Assembly (NCBI RefSeq): GCF_030816965.1
Contig: NZ_JAUSYQ010000002.1
Coordinates: 4,681,001-4,745,000 of the forward strand
Direction of reading: 5' to 3'
Source of the DNA: Streptomyces canus
Lineage (GTDB): Bacteria; Actinomycetota; Actinomycetes; Streptomycetales; Streptomycetaceae
Length of the DNA: 64,000 nucleotides
Every line of letters begins with the position of its first letter. Position 1 is the first letter of the stretch. A program made the position numbers and the translations under genes. This document shows positions 52,655 to 64,000 of this stretch, one piece after another. The notes below the pieces were generated by a model, which made no database searches, was not told the DNA's origin, and saw only the letters and a list, made by a program, of their open reading frames with translations.

Positions 52655-53975
52655 TCGCTACGTACTCAAGGCCGCCGCGGCGGCCACAGCCGTGCAGACC
52701 GCGACCGTGCTGCTGGCGGGCCGGGCCTTCGCGGCCCCGTCGCCCTCACCGTCTCCCACGACGAGCGACGACGCCTGCCGCCTGATCACCGGCACCGCCC
52801 GTTCCCTGTGCGAGAGCGACCGCAACAGCAAGTCGAACGGCGGATCGATCAACGACGATCCCACCTCCACCCTCGACCCCATGTCCTCCCTGGCCAAAAG
52901 CTGCGCGAAGGCCGCCGCCTGGACCATCGACAAGCTCAGCGAGGCCGTCAAGAACACCGCGAACGTCGACTTCACCAACCAGAAGTTCCTCCAGCAGTAC
53001 GCGGTCGTCTTCGCGGCATCAACCATCCTCACCCTTCTCCTGTGGCTGCTGGCCGTAGCCAAGCGCGCGGTGCGAGGCGCCCCCCTCACCACCGCCATCA
53101 GCGAGGCGATCGGGTTCCTGTGGCTGACCGTGCTCGCGTCCGCCTTCACCCCCCTCATCCTCTACACCGTCGTCTCCGCCACCGACGGCGTCTCAGAGGT
53201 CCTCGCGAAGGCCACCGGCGACCAGACCGACACCTTCTTCGGCACCTTCTCCGGCGCCCTGGAGAAGGGCAACGACATCGGCGGCGGCCCCATCATGCTG
53301 ATCGTCGTCTCCCTGGTCAGCATCCTCGCCGCCGGCGTCCTGTGGCTGGAGCTCGTCATCCGAGCCGCCCTCCTCTACGTCGGCGCCCTCCTCGGCACCG
53401 TCGTCTACGCCGGCCTCGTCGACAAGAACCTCTGGGGCCACGTCCGCCGCTGGGCCGGCATCATGATCGCCGTCATCCTGGTCAAACCGGTGATCGTCAT
53501 CGTCCTCGGCCTCGCCGGCGCGCTCTCCTCCGACGACGGCCCCGACGCCTTCTCCGCCGTCGTCTCCGGCCTCGCCATCATCCTGCTCGCCATCTTCGCC
53601 AGCGCGATGATCTACCGTTTCGTCCCCGGCTTCGGCGACGAGATCGCCGGCTCCCGCAACAACCGCATCATGCAGAACGCCGAGGGCAAGGCCGCTGCGG
53701 TGATCAGCTCCCCGGCCACCCTGGTCGCCCAGGGCATCAAGACCCACAGCTCCCGGGCCGACAACAACGGTCAGGCCTCCGGAGGTTCGGGCGCCCGCCC
53801 GAGCAACCCGGCGTCCGGCGGAGTCGCCGCCCACAGCTCGCGCACCCCGAACGGAGGCGGCGGATCTGTCCCCTCCGCCGCTCCCGCCCCGCGCTCGAGC
53901 AACCCGGTGAACAGCCCGCACGCCGGCAACACCCGCAACAGCAGTAGCAACAGCACAGGAGGTGACGGGCGTTGA
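52644..53975 (+). CDS. Polytopic membrane protein, VirB6/TrbL-like
   Basis: 443 residues. A signal-like N-terminus (AVQTATVLLAGRAFA) is followed by a short extracytoplasmic stretch with two Cys (CRLITGTARSLC) and five to six helices (FAASTILTLLLWLLAVAKRA, EAIGFLWLTVLASAFTPLIL, IMLIVVSLVSILAAGVLWLE). A ~100-residue Ser/Asn/Gly/Pro tail ends the protein. That plan is that of VirB6/TrbL channel proteins in Gram-positive T4SSs. The ATG follows GGAGGG. Its stop overlaps the next gene's TTG. Confidence 0.75.
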   Translation: MPGSRYVLKAAAAATAVQTATVLLAGRAFAAPSPSPSPTTSDDACRLITGTARSLCESDRNSKSNGGSINDDPTSTLDPMSSLAKSCAKAAAWTIDKLSEAVKNTANVDFTNQKFLQQYAVVFAASTILTLLLWLLAVAKRAVRGAPLTTAISEAIGFLWLTVLASAFTPLILYTVVSATDGVSEVLAKATGDQTDTFFGTFSGALEKGNDIGGGPIMLIVVSLVSILAAGVLWLELVIRAALLYVGALLGTVVYAGLVDKNLWGHVRRWAGIMIAVILVKPVIVIVLGLAGALSSDDGPDAFSAVVSGLAIILLAIFASAMIYRFVPGFGDEIAGSRNNRIMQNAEGKAAAVISSPATLVAQGIKTHSSRADNNGQASGGSGARPSNPASGGVAAHSSRTPNGGGGSVPSAAPAPRSSNPVNSPHAGNTRNSSSNSTGGDGR

Positions 53976-55531
53976 CGACCGAGTCCCACGTGTCGCATAC
54001 GGTCACGCCCCGCCGTACATATCTGATCGGCCGCGCCCGGCCGAACGCGATCGTCGGCCGCAACCGCGAGACGGGCGAGATCGCGCTCATCATCGTGGGC
54101 GCGTTCCTCGGCATGATGTGCGGGCTCCTCGTCCCGGTGCTCTCCCTGCGCATCGTGCTGCTGATGGGCTTCCCGCTCGTCGCTCTCGCCGCGGTCTACG
54201 TGCCCTACAAGCGCCGCACGTTCTACAAGTGGTTCGAGATCAACCGCAGTTACAAACGGACCCTGCGCCAGGGCACGACCTACCGCTCCTCCGTGATGGA
54301 GGCCGGCACCCACGTCGACGGCCGCGAGGTCGAGGTCGGCCCGCCCCCCGGCATCGGCCGGATCAACTGGCTCGCCGCCCCGTTCGGCCCCGACGAGATC
54401 GCCGTACTGCTCCACGCGGACCGCCGCACGGTGACGGCCGCGATCGAGATCGAGGGCCCCGGCGTCGGCCTGCGCGACTCCGAGGACCAGGAAGCCCTCG
54501 TCGACCGCTTCGGCACCCTCCTCAAGCACGTGGCCAACGGCGACGGCTTCGTCACCCGTATCCAGATGCTCGCCCGCACCCTCCCCGCCGACCCCGACGC
54601 CCACGCCAAGGACGTCGCGATGCGCGGGGACGAGAAGGCACTGCCATGGCTGCAGTCGTCGTACGACCAACTCCAGTCGATGGTGTCGACCAGCAGCGAG
54701 CAGCACCGCGCCTACCTCGTCGCCTGCATGCACTTCAACCGCGAACTCGCCGCAGAGGCCCAGGCGATGGCCCGCGCGGCCCGCCCCCAGTCCGGCCGCA
54801 AGCTCGACCGGGACGCGGGGCTCGCCGTCGTCATGGCCCGTGAGCTGACCGACATCTGCTCGCGCCTCCAGGAGGCCGATATCCGGGTCCGCCAGCCCCT
54901 CGGCCAGGGCCGTCTCGCGTCCCTCATCCACTCCATGTACGACCCGGACCACCCCATCGACCACATCCAGGCGATGACCAAGCGCAACGCCTGGCCGGCC
55001 GAACTCGACGCCATGGAACCGACGTTCCTCCAGGCGAAGACCCGGGAGTCCAGCACCCGCGCGCCCTGGTGCCACGCCACGGCCTGGGTGAAGGAGTGGC
55101 CGATGACCCCGGTGGGCGTCAACTTCCTGGCGCCCCTGCTCGTCCACACCCCGGACGTCATCCGCACGGTCGCCGTCACGATGGACCTCGAACCCACCGA
55201 GATCGCCATCGAGCGCATGCTGACCGAGAAGACGAACGACGAGGCGGAGGCCTCCCGCGCAGCCAAGATGAACCGGACCGTGGACCCGCGCGACATCGCC
55301 GCCCACAACCGGCTCGACCAGCGCGGCGAGGACCTGGCGAGCGGCGCGGCCGGCGTCAACCTGGTCGGCTACATCACCGTCTCCTCCCGTAACCCCGAGG
55401 CCCTGGCCCGCGACAAGCGGACCATCCGGGCCTCGGCCGGAAAGTCGTACCTGAAACTGGAGTGGTGCGACCGCGAGCACCATCGCGCCTTCGTGAACAC
55501 CCTTCCGTTCGCCACCGGCATTCGAAGGTAG
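53972..55531 (+). CDS. SCO6880-family / PrgI-like T4SS membrane protein
   Basis: 519 residues. Two N-terminal helices (EIALIIVGAFLGMMCGLLVP, IVLLMGFPLVALAAVYVPYK) resemble PrgI/VirB3. The remainder (from ~100) is a soluble domain matching the N-terminal, non-ATPase part of VirB4 (LLHADRRTVTAAIEIEGPGV, VGYITVSSRNPEALARDKRT). Together with the next gene it re-forms a VirB4-type ATPase split in two. The TTG start overlaps the previous stop (TTGA) and has AGGAGG. I recall such proteins annotated as SCO6880 family in streptomycetes. Confidence 0.8.
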   Translation: MTTESHVSHTVTPRRTYLIGRARPNAIVGRNRETGEIALIIVGAFLGMMCGLLVPVLSLRIVLLMGFPLVALAAVYVPYKRRTFYKWFEINRSYKRTLRQGTTYRSSVMEAGTHVDGREVEVGPPPGIGRINWLAAPFGPDEIAVLLHADRRTVTAAIEIEGPGVGLRDSEDQEALVDRFGTLLKHVANGDGFVTRIQMLARTLPADPDAHAKDVAMRGDEKALPWLQSSYDQLQSMVSTSSEQHRAYLVACMHFNRELAAEAQAMARAARPQSGRKLDRDAGLAVVMARELTDICSRLQEADIRVRQPLGQGRLASLIHSMYDPDHPIDHIQAMTKRNAWPAELDAMEPTFLQAKTRESSTRAPWCHATAWVKEWPMTPVGVNFLAPLLVHTPDVIRTVAVTMDLEPTEIAIERMLTEKTNDEAEASRAAKMNRTVDPRDIAAHNRLDQRGEDLASGAAGVNLVGYITVSSRNPEALARDKRTIRASAGKSYLKLEWCDREHHRAFVNTLPFATGIRR

Positions 55532-55541
55532 GGGCTGCCGC

Positions 55542-56951
55542 ATGCGGGATCCGATGTCCATCCTCACCGAGGCCTTCACGTCCTTCCTCTTCGGAAAGGT
55601 CGAGACGACCCGCCTGCCGGTCCGCACCTCCACCGGCCAGGCGCAGGCGGTCTACCTCCCGACCGCAGCGCCGGGCCTCGGCGACTCGGGCGTGATCATC
55701 GGCCGCGAGGTCTACTCCGGCAAGGGCTACATCTACGACCCCTTCCAGCTCTACGGCCAGCAGCTCCCGGCACCTCACTGGCTGGTCCTGGGCGAGTCCG
55801 GCAACGGCAAGTCGGCGCTCGAGAAGACGTACGTCCTACGGCAGCTGCGCTTCCGCGACCGCCAGGTCGTCGTCCTGGACGCCCAGGGCGAGGACGGCGT
55901 CGGTGAATGGAACCTGATCGCGCAGGAGTTGGGGATAACTCCCATCCGCCTGGACCCGATGGCCGCCCTGGACATGGGAATCCGCCTCAACCCGCTCGAC
56001 CCAGCGATCACGACGACCGGTCAGCTCGCCCTGCTCCGGACCATCATCGAGGTCGCGATGGGCCACGGCCTCGACGAGCGCTCCGGCTTCGCGCTGAAGG
56101 TCGCGCACGCCTACGTCAACGAGACGATCGTCGACCGCCAGCCGATCCTCACGGACATCGTGGAGCAGCTACGGCACCCCGAGCCCGAGTCGGCCGAGGC
56201 GATGAACGTCGACATAGAGGACGTCCGCGCGTGGGGGCTCGATGTCGCCCTGGTCATCGACCGCCTGGTCGACGGTGACCTGCGGGGCATGTTCGACGGC
56301 CCGACAACGGTCGGCATCGACCTGGACGCGCCGCTGATCGTCTTCGATTTGTCCCACATCGACCGCAACTCCATCGCCATGCCCATCCTCATGGCGATCG
56401 TCGGAGTTTGGCTGGAACACACCTGGATCCGCCCCGACCGGAAGAAGCGCATCTTCCTGGTCGAGGAGGCCTGGCACATCATCGCCAGCCCCTTCGTGGC
56501 CCAGCTCTTCCAGCGGCTGCTGAAGTTCGGCCGACGGCTCGGCCTGTCCTTCGTCGCGGTCGTCCACCACCTGTCCGACGTAGTGGACGGAGCGGCGGCC
56601 AAGGAGGCCGCGGCGATCCTGAAAATGGCGTCGACGAGGACGATCTACGCCCAGAAGGCGGACGAGGCGCGTGCGACGGGCCGGGTCCTGGGCCTGCCCC
56701 GTTGGGCGGTCGAGATCATCCCCTCCCTCACCCCCGGCATCGCCGTCTGGGACGTCAACGGCAATGTCCAGGTGGTCAAACACCTGGTCACCGAGACCGA
56801 ACGCCCCCTGGTCTACACCGACCGCGCGATGACGGAGTCCTCCAGCGACCTGACCGACGACGCCCTGCGCGCCGCGGAGCTGGAGGCGGAGGAGCGGGCG
56901 GCGGCCTTCGTGGAGCAGCACCTGGGCGACTCCGAGTCGACGGTGGCGTAG
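55542..56951 (+). CDS. VirB4/TraC-like T4SS ATPase
   Basis: 469 residues. Walker A is in WLVLGESGNGKSALEKTYVL, Walker B in KKRIFLVEEAWHIIASPFVA, and a downstream arginine/Gln region in SFVAVVHHLSDVVDGAAAKE. An N-terminal ~60-residue segment precedes the P-loop. VirB4-type ATPases power assembly and transport by T4SS. It starts 10 bases after the previous gene and partners it. Confidence 0.88.
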   Translation: MRDPMSILTEAFTSFLFGKVETTRLPVRTSTGQAQAVYLPTAAPGLGDSGVIIGREVYSGKGYIYDPFQLYGQQLPAPHWLVLGESGNGKSALEKTYVLRQLRFRDRQVVVLDAQGEDGVGEWNLIAQELGITPIRLDPMAALDMGIRLNPLDPAITTTGQLALLRTIIEVAMGHGLDERSGFALKVAHAYVNETIVDRQPILTDIVEQLRHPEPESAEAMNVDIEDVRAWGLDVALVIDRLVDGDLRGMFDGPTTVGIDLDAPLIVFDLSHIDRNSIAMPILMAIVGVWLEHTWIRPDRKKRIFLVEEAWHIIASPFVAQLFQRLLKFGRRLGLSFVAVVHHLSDVVDGAAAKEAAAILKMASTRTIYAQKADEARATGRVLGLPRWAVEIIPSLTPGIAVWDVNGNVQVVKHLVTETERPLVYTDRAMTESSSDLTDDALRAAELEAEERAAAFVEQHLGDSESTVA

Positions 56952-56964
56952 GAGGGGCGGGCAA

Positions 56965-58488
56965 GTGGTGAGACCGGACGACCGCCACCAGAGCGGTCAG
57001 GGAGGCCAGGGAGGCGTCCCGGACGGGCTGTTGGTCGGCATACTGGCCTTCCTCCTCGGCATGACCCTGCTGGTCTGGACGGCGACAGGCCTCGCGGGCC
57101 TGTTCGCCCACGGCACCTGGCCCAAGGACGTCACCTTCACCCGCACCCCCCAGGCCATGCGCCACCTCATCGGCCACCCCGAGGACATCCTCGGTGCCTG
57201 GCCCGACACCCCCGCCGGCCAGCTCTCCGGCTACGGCCTGGTCTGGGGCCTGTTCATCGGCCAGCTGCTGATCCTGGGCGTCCTGACGATCTTCGTGATG
57301 GGAACACTGGCTCGCTGGAGGGCGGTACGGGCGAGGACGAGAGCGGAGAAACTGGCGGCACGGGAGCGACGTGCGCAGCCGGGACCGGTCCACGAGGTAC
57401 CGATCCCGAGACCGACGCCAGAGCCGCAGCCACAACCGGCCACAGCTCCCGCCCCCAGCTCCCCACAGCCCACCGAGCCAGTCCTCACGACACCGACGGC
57501 TGCCAAGCTGCGCACTTCCCTGTCCAAGGGTGAACCGATGGCCGGGTGGGAAACACCTCGCCCCGATGGCGCGGTCCTCTACGCCCCGAGAGAATCCCGC
57601 CACCCCACCGCGACCCAGGCCGTCAGGGACGCGGAAGGCCCCGCCCTCATCGTCACCTCGAACCCCGCGATCTGGCAGGACACCAAGGACGCCCGAGCCA
57701 AACTGGGCCCGGTCCACGTCTACGACCCCACCCACCTCTGCGACACCCCGGCCCGCCTCCACTGGTCCCCCACCACAGGCTGCGAGACCAAGGAGACAGC
57801 CAAGGCAAGGGCGCAGGCCCTGCTCGCCCCCGTTCGCCCCACCGCAAAGATCGACCAGGCCGTGGCCGACGTGGCCGAAACGCTCCTGCGCAGCTACCTC
57901 CATGCCGCGGCGATAGAAGCCCGCACCATCCGCCACGTCCACCGCTGGTGCCAGGGCGCCCAGATCCAGGACGCCGTGAGAACCCTCCGCACCAACCCCA
58001 AGGCGGCCCCCGGCTCCGCGGGCGAGCTCGAAGCCGCTCTCACCGCGCATCCCGAACGCCGCGACATCGCCCAGGAGTTGACCAGCCGGGCCCTCTCCGC
58101 CCTCTTCACGGTCAACATCCGCGAGGCATGCACTCCCAACCGAAATGATGCCCTCGCCTTGGATTCCTTCGTCGACGAAGGGGGCACGCTTTATGTGGTG
58201 GGTGAATCCATCGAGGACCCCAGGACCAATCCGGGCGCGATGCCCCTTCTGACGGCCCTCACCTCAAGCGTGGTCGAGCGTGGCCGGCGCATGGCCGAAC
58301 GGTCATCCTCCGGTCGCCTCGACCCACCACTGACGCTCGTCCTGGACGACGTCGCAGCCGTGGCTCCGCTTCCCCAGCTCCCGGAGCTGCTGGCCGCCGG
58401 AGCGGACCGGGGGCTACCGACCCTGGCCCTGCTCCGGTCCCGCGAACAGGCCCGCACCCGCTGGCCGGACGCGGACCTCCCGACGTAG
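56965..58488 (+). CDS. VirD4/TraG-like coupling protein lacking a P-loop
   Basis: 507 residues. Two N-terminal helices (LLVGILAFLLGMTLLVWTAT, GLVWGLFIGQLLILGVLTIF) and a Pro-rich linker precede a domain that aligns by eye with VirD4 proteins: ARLHWSPTTGCETKETAKAR, DSFVDEGGTLYVVGESIEDP and a Walker B-like LTLVLDDVAAVAPLPQLPEL, then GLPTLALLRSREQARTRWP. Where Walker A should be, the sequence is GPALIVTSNPAIWQDTKDA, without a GKS/T. ATP binding is therefore doubtful. The GTG start is 13 bases after the ATPase stop. It ends the operon. Confidence 0.8.
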   Translation: MVRPDDRHQSGQGGQGGVPDGLLVGILAFLLGMTLLVWTATGLAGLFAHGTWPKDVTFTRTPQAMRHLIGHPEDILGAWPDTPAGQLSGYGLVWGLFIGQLLILGVLTIFVMGTLARWRAVRARTRAEKLAARERRAQPGPVHEVPIPRPTPEPQPQPATAPAPSSPQPTEPVLTTPTAAKLRTSLSKGEPMAGWETPRPDGAVLYAPRESRHPTATQAVRDAEGPALIVTSNPAIWQDTKDARAKLGPVHVYDPTHLCDTPARLHWSPTTGCETKETAKARAQALLAPVRPTAKIDQAVADVAETLLRSYLHAAAIEARTIRHVHRWCQGAQIQDAVRTLRTNPKAAPGSAGELEAALTAHPERRDIAQELTSRALSALFTVNIREACTPNRNDALALDSFVDEGGTLYVVGESIEDPRTNPGAMPLLTALTSSVVERGRRMAERSSSGRLDPPLTLVLDDVAAVAPLPQLPELLAAGADRGLPTLALLRSREQARTRWPDADLPT

Positions 58489-58491
58489 AGC

Positions 58492-59349
58492 TCAGAAGTC
58501 GTACACCGCCCAGTCGACGACCGGTACATACCCGAGGCGCCGGTAGAGGGCGTTGCTGGTGGGGTTGGCCGCGTCCGTGAACAGCACGACATGCTCAGCA
58601 CCGGCCGCCAGCGCGGCCCGGCTCACCTCTGCCGTCACGGCGCCCGCGTATCCACGCCCGCGCAGGCGGGCCGGCGTGTACACGGGGTCCACCTGGACCA
58701 GCCCGGCGACCATCGGGTTCGTGCCCGCCATGGAGACGGGCGTACCGTCCGGGGCCTCCCAGAACGTGTAGTGCTTGTCCGCGAAGCGGGTGTCGGCCCA
58801 GGAGTCGGCGTCGATGGTGACAGCTTCTCCCACGTCCGCGGCGAACCCGCGGCACAGGTCCATGAGTTGCTCAAGGTCCCGTTCCCCCGCGGCCCGGCCC
58901 CGGCCCGCCGGGAACGGGTCCGGCGGGACGAGCGTGCCGAGCCGGTGCAGACAGAGCCGGACGCACACGCTCGGCGTCGCCCCCGTGTGCCGCTGCCAGG
59001 CCGCGGCGAAACCCGCGGCGGTCGCGTCGTCCGCGCTGACGGAGGGAACCGAGTGCCCGAGCGCGACCAGCCGGGCGGCGAGGGCGTCGGCCTGCCCGGC
59101 GGTGAGCGGAGTCAGGCCCAGTCCGCGATCGGGCGACAGCCGGTAGAAGGCCGCCTGCACCTCGCCCGCCCGCTCCAGCAGACCGAACGCGGCGGCTTCG
59201 GCGTCGTACGCGGCCGCCCCACGGGTGCGCAGTCTCGCGGTCCAGGTCAGCTGCATGATGTGCGGGACAGGTCGCGAGCGCAGGAACTCCCCGGCTCGAG
59301 CGAGAAAGTCGTCGATGTCTTCGGTGAGGTACCAGTCGTCCGGGCGCAT
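58492..59349 (-). CDS. GNAT-family N-acetyltransferase
   Basis: 285 residues. The C-terminal GNAT domain has the acetyl-CoA loop YTPARLRGRGYAGAVTAEVS and the closing FTDAANPTSNALYRRLGYVP. The N-terminal ~140 residues are a second, degenerate half rich in Ala/Leu, an arrangement common in actinobacterial predicted acetyltransferases. The substrate is unknown. It is convergent with the T4SS-like operon; the stops are about 4 bases apart. Confidence 0.85.
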   Translation of the reverse strand: MRPDDWYLTEDIDDFLARAGEFLRSRPVPHIMQLTWTARLRTRGAAAYDAEAAAFGLLERAGEVQAAFYRLSPDRGLGLTPLTAGQADALAARLVALGHSVPSVSADDATAAGFAAAWQRHTGATPSVCVRLCLHRLGTLVPPDPFPAGRGRAAGERDLEQLMDLCRGFAADVGEAVTIDADSWADTRFADKHYTFWEAPDGTPVSMAGTNPMVAGLVQVDPVYTPARLRGRGYAGAVTAEVSRAALAAGAEHVVLFTDAANPTSNALYRRLGYVPVVDWAVYDF

Positions 59350-59406
59350 GCCCCATGATCCCTCACGGGCCCGGCGGCCCGGACGGCGAATCCGCGGAGC
59401 AGAGCG

Positions 59407-59952
59407 TCAGGCGCGCTCCAGCGCGAACTCCAGCTCCGACTCCCCCGGAGCCGACCCCAGAGGCACGACCACACCCGTGGGCTCGAACCCGACCTTGCGG
59501 TAGAACCGCTGCGCCCGCCCGTTGTCCTCGTGCACGATCAGCCGCACCCGCTCGGCCCCGTGCGCCCACGCCCACTCCACAGCGGCGTCGAACAGCACAT
59601 CGGTGAGCCCGCTGCCGCGCTCCTCGGGCCGTACGAACACCCCGACGAGATGCCCCTGCTTGCGCTCCACGGGAAAACCGGCCCAGTCCGTGGTCCCGGG
59701 CTCCTCCAGCAGCACCGTCACCGTCCCCACCCACCGCCCGTCCGGCGCCTCGGCGACGACCGTCTGGGCCCCGTCCGCCCTCTCGGCGCCCTTTGCCGTC
59801 CGCTCCCGCCAGTAGGAGTCCGGTCGTTCGACGGCCTCCTCATAGGTCTCCAGGAAGGCGAGAGGCGCGACCGGATCCTGAAGCGCCGCAAGCCGCAACT
59901 CCTTCGCTGCGGGCCACTCGTCGGCGCGGACGGATCGGATCACGTAGCTCAT
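59407..59952 (-). CDS. GNAT-family N-acetyltransferase (RimI-like)
   Basis: 181 residues. The acetyl-CoA loop is FVRPEERGSGLTDVLFDAAV and the closing motif VHEDNGRAQRFYRKVGFEPT. Length and order are standard for single-domain GNAT. The ATG (MSYVIRSVRAD) was chosen; a GTG three codons earlier is possible. No ribosome site is visible, and a 16-bp palindrome lies just upstream. Confidence 0.85.
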   Translation of the reverse strand: MSYVIRSVRADEWPAAKELRLAALQDPVAPLAFLETYEEAVERPDSYWRERTAKGAERADGAQTVVAEAPDGRWVGTVTVLLEEPGTTDWAGFPVERKQGHLVGVFVRPEERGSGLTDVLFDAAVEWAWAHGAERVRLIVHEDNGRAQRFYRKVGFEPTGVVVPLGSAPGESELEFALERA

Positions 59953-59963
59953 GCGGGCCACAG

Positions 59964-59979
59964 TAGTACCCGGGTACTA
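59964..59979. promoter_or_regulatory. 16-bp perfect palindrome before GNAT gene
   Basis: TAGTACCCGGGTACTA is fully self-complementary and sits 12 bases before the acetyltransferase start, in the space shared with the divergent ABC remnant. Such a site could be an operator. Confidence 0.5.
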
Positions 59980-60046
59980 GCCGCCTCACCTGGAATACTG
60001 CCCGCGGTCCGATGCCCGCCGCCCCGGCCCGCGCGAGCATCGAAGC

Positions 60047-60309
60047 ATGATTACGGCACAGGACCTCACCAAACGCTACGGCGACAAAACCGCGGTGGCC
60101 GCGCCTACGCCATGATCTTCCCCGAGGTGCTGGCCATACTGCCGTACGACAGCGTCGACGACGCCGTCCGTCACTTTCCGGGCCGCGCCATGGAGACCCT
60201 CACCACCGCGGGCTCGTCCTCCTCGGGACCGGCCCTGCTGGCCATGTCCCTGTGGGCGGCGGCCTCCCTGGCCGCGGCCGCAGTGACCCTGGAGCGGCGG
60301 GACGTCTGA
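60047..60309 (+). pseudogene. ABC transporter remnant: ATPase start fused to permease end
   Basis: The sequence opens as an ABC ATPase (MITAQDLTKRYGDKTAV, then a stop after AAPTP). After about 60100, in another frame, it carries on as the C-terminal ~60 residues of an ABC-2 permease: FPEVLAILPYDSVDDAVRHF, then LAMSLWAAASLAAAAVTLER and a stop. Most of the ATPase (including Walker A) and most of the permease are absent, so one deletion joined the outer ends of a two-gene operon. Neither piece can be functional. Confidence 0.8.
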
Positions 60310-60399
60310 CGAATGGCGGCGAAAGCCCTCACCTCTGGCGGAGTCAACCGTGAAAACTCATGGTGATCCTGGCGTACGAAACAAAGCTGGTGAAATAGA

Positions 60400-60431
60400 A
60401 AAACCCCCGTTTCGAATGGAACGGGGGTTTT
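60400..60431 (-). terminator. rRNA operon terminator
   Basis: AAAACCCCCGTT and AACGGGGGTTTT form a 12-bp stem with an 8-base loop, 11 bases after the 5S end. On the minus strand a T-run follows (TTTTTCTATTTC), a textbook intrinsic terminator. Confidence 0.92.
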
Positions 60432-60441
60432 CTCAAAAATT

Positions 60442-60560
60442 GTTCGGCGGTGTCCTACTCTCCCACGGGGTCCCCCCTGCAGTACCATCGGCGCTGTAAG
60501 GCTTAGCTTCCGGGTTCGGAATGTAACCGGGCGTTTCCCTCACGCTATGACCACCGAAAC
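60442..60560 (-). rRNA. rrf: 5S ribosomal RNA
   Basis: The 119 bases begin (minus strand) GTTTCGGTGGTCATAGCG and end GTAGGACACCGCCGAAC, as in Streptomyces 5S. The internal CCGAACCCGGAAGCTAAG block is intact. Confidence 0.95.
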
Positions 60561-60630
60561 ACTATGAAACACAGACCGGAAAACACACAGTCGTTGCCTC
60601 AGAACTAACACAGTGGACGCGAGCAAATAT
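60561..60630 (-). other. 23S-5S spacer with processing stem
   Basis: About 70 bases with no tRNA. CACAGTGGACGCGAGCA (60609-60625) is the exact complement of TGCTCGCGTCCACTGTG (63757-63773) on the far side of the 23S gene. In the transcript they would pair to form the stem cut by RNase III to free 23S rRNA. Confidence 0.8.
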
Positions 60631-63754
<3,124 letters not shown>

Positions 63755-64000
63755 GATGCTCGCGTCCACTGTGCAGTTCTCAAACAACGACCAGCCACCC
63801 ATCACCCCGGAGCTTCACTCCGAGTTCACTGGGGCCGGCATCCGAAGGACGAGCAACGCTCGCACCCTCAGACACCCAACAGCGTGCCCGGCCCACTCCC
63901 CGCTCCCCTCAACGTTCCACGCTCCGAAGAGCAGTACTAGAAGGAGAAGACGATCAAGTGTGCCGAATAATCAACGTTCCACCCATGAGCAACCACCGTC
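63755..64000 (-). other. 16S-23S intergenic spacer (partial)
   Basis: This region holds the upstream half of the 23S processing stem and otherwise spacer sequence. I see no tRNA gene, as is usual for Streptomyces rrn operons. The 16S 3' end (anti-Shine-Dalgarno) is not reached, so the 16S gene lies beyond the window. Confidence 0.8.

Noticed and set aside
43073..58488. An integrative conjugative element covering the T4SS-like genes
   Set aside because: No integrase, relaxase, replication gene, att-like direct repeats or tRNA target was visible, and composition matches the surroundings.

Overview
The window is very GC-rich, with GC-biased third codon positions, frequent GTG and TTG starts, many 4-base start/stop overlaps, twin-arginine and lipoprotein secreted enzymes, a mycothiol biosynthesis gene and an atypical GlnR regulator. 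Together these indicate a Streptomyces chromosome. From memory, the gene order from glnR to the rRNA operon resembles the S. coelicolor SCO4159-to-SCO4126 region; I could not check this by alignment.

Layout. 1-8.4 kb: a truncated membrane protein, a MoaD/ThiS protein and an alpha/beta hydrolase (minus strand), then glnR, a LacI-type regulator, a membrane-anchored HtrA-like protease and a CssR/CssS-like two-component system (plus strand). 8.5-13.4 kb: secreted proteins (an aerolysin-like candidate and a pectate lyase-pectin methylesterase fusion) and a double Imm49-like protein. 13.4-19 kb (minus): a frameshifted ABC exporter preceded by three tandem genes for tiny lysine-rich peptides, an LmeA-like lipid-binding protein and a secreted 5'-nucleotidase. 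19.2-20.5 kb: mshD and a frameshifted small gene. 20.5-28.5 kb: an ECF sigma factor, a repeat protein, a zinc-finger membrane protein and an ABC system on one strand, divergent from a YtrA-type GntR regulator and its ABC system, with a large perfect palindrome between them.

28.8-40.4 kb is a phosphate and polyphosphate district: ppk, a CHAD protein, a NUDIX hydrolase, DUF47-pit, and pstSCAB behind a clear PHO box, with a csoR gene and its operator among them. 40.6-51 kb is a more accessory stretch: a BBE-type flavoprotein, a PAP2 phosphatase, an SLT-NlpC/P60 hydrolase, a trypsin-like protease, a dehalogenase-like hydrolase, an SDR/TetR pair and two tandem sedolisin-type proteases. 51.3-58.5 kb is a six-gene type IV secretion-like operon without a relaxase and with a coupling-protein-like product that lacks a P-loop. 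The window closes with two GNAT acetyltransferases, an ABC transporter remnant, and 5S and 23S rRNA genes on the minus strand; the 16S gene lies beyond the right edge.

The most novel-looking items are the tandem cationic peptide genes beside an ABC exporter, the 39-bp-repeat ORF wedged by overlapping codons between a sigma factor and its putative anti-sigma gene, and the relaxase-less T4SS-like operon.
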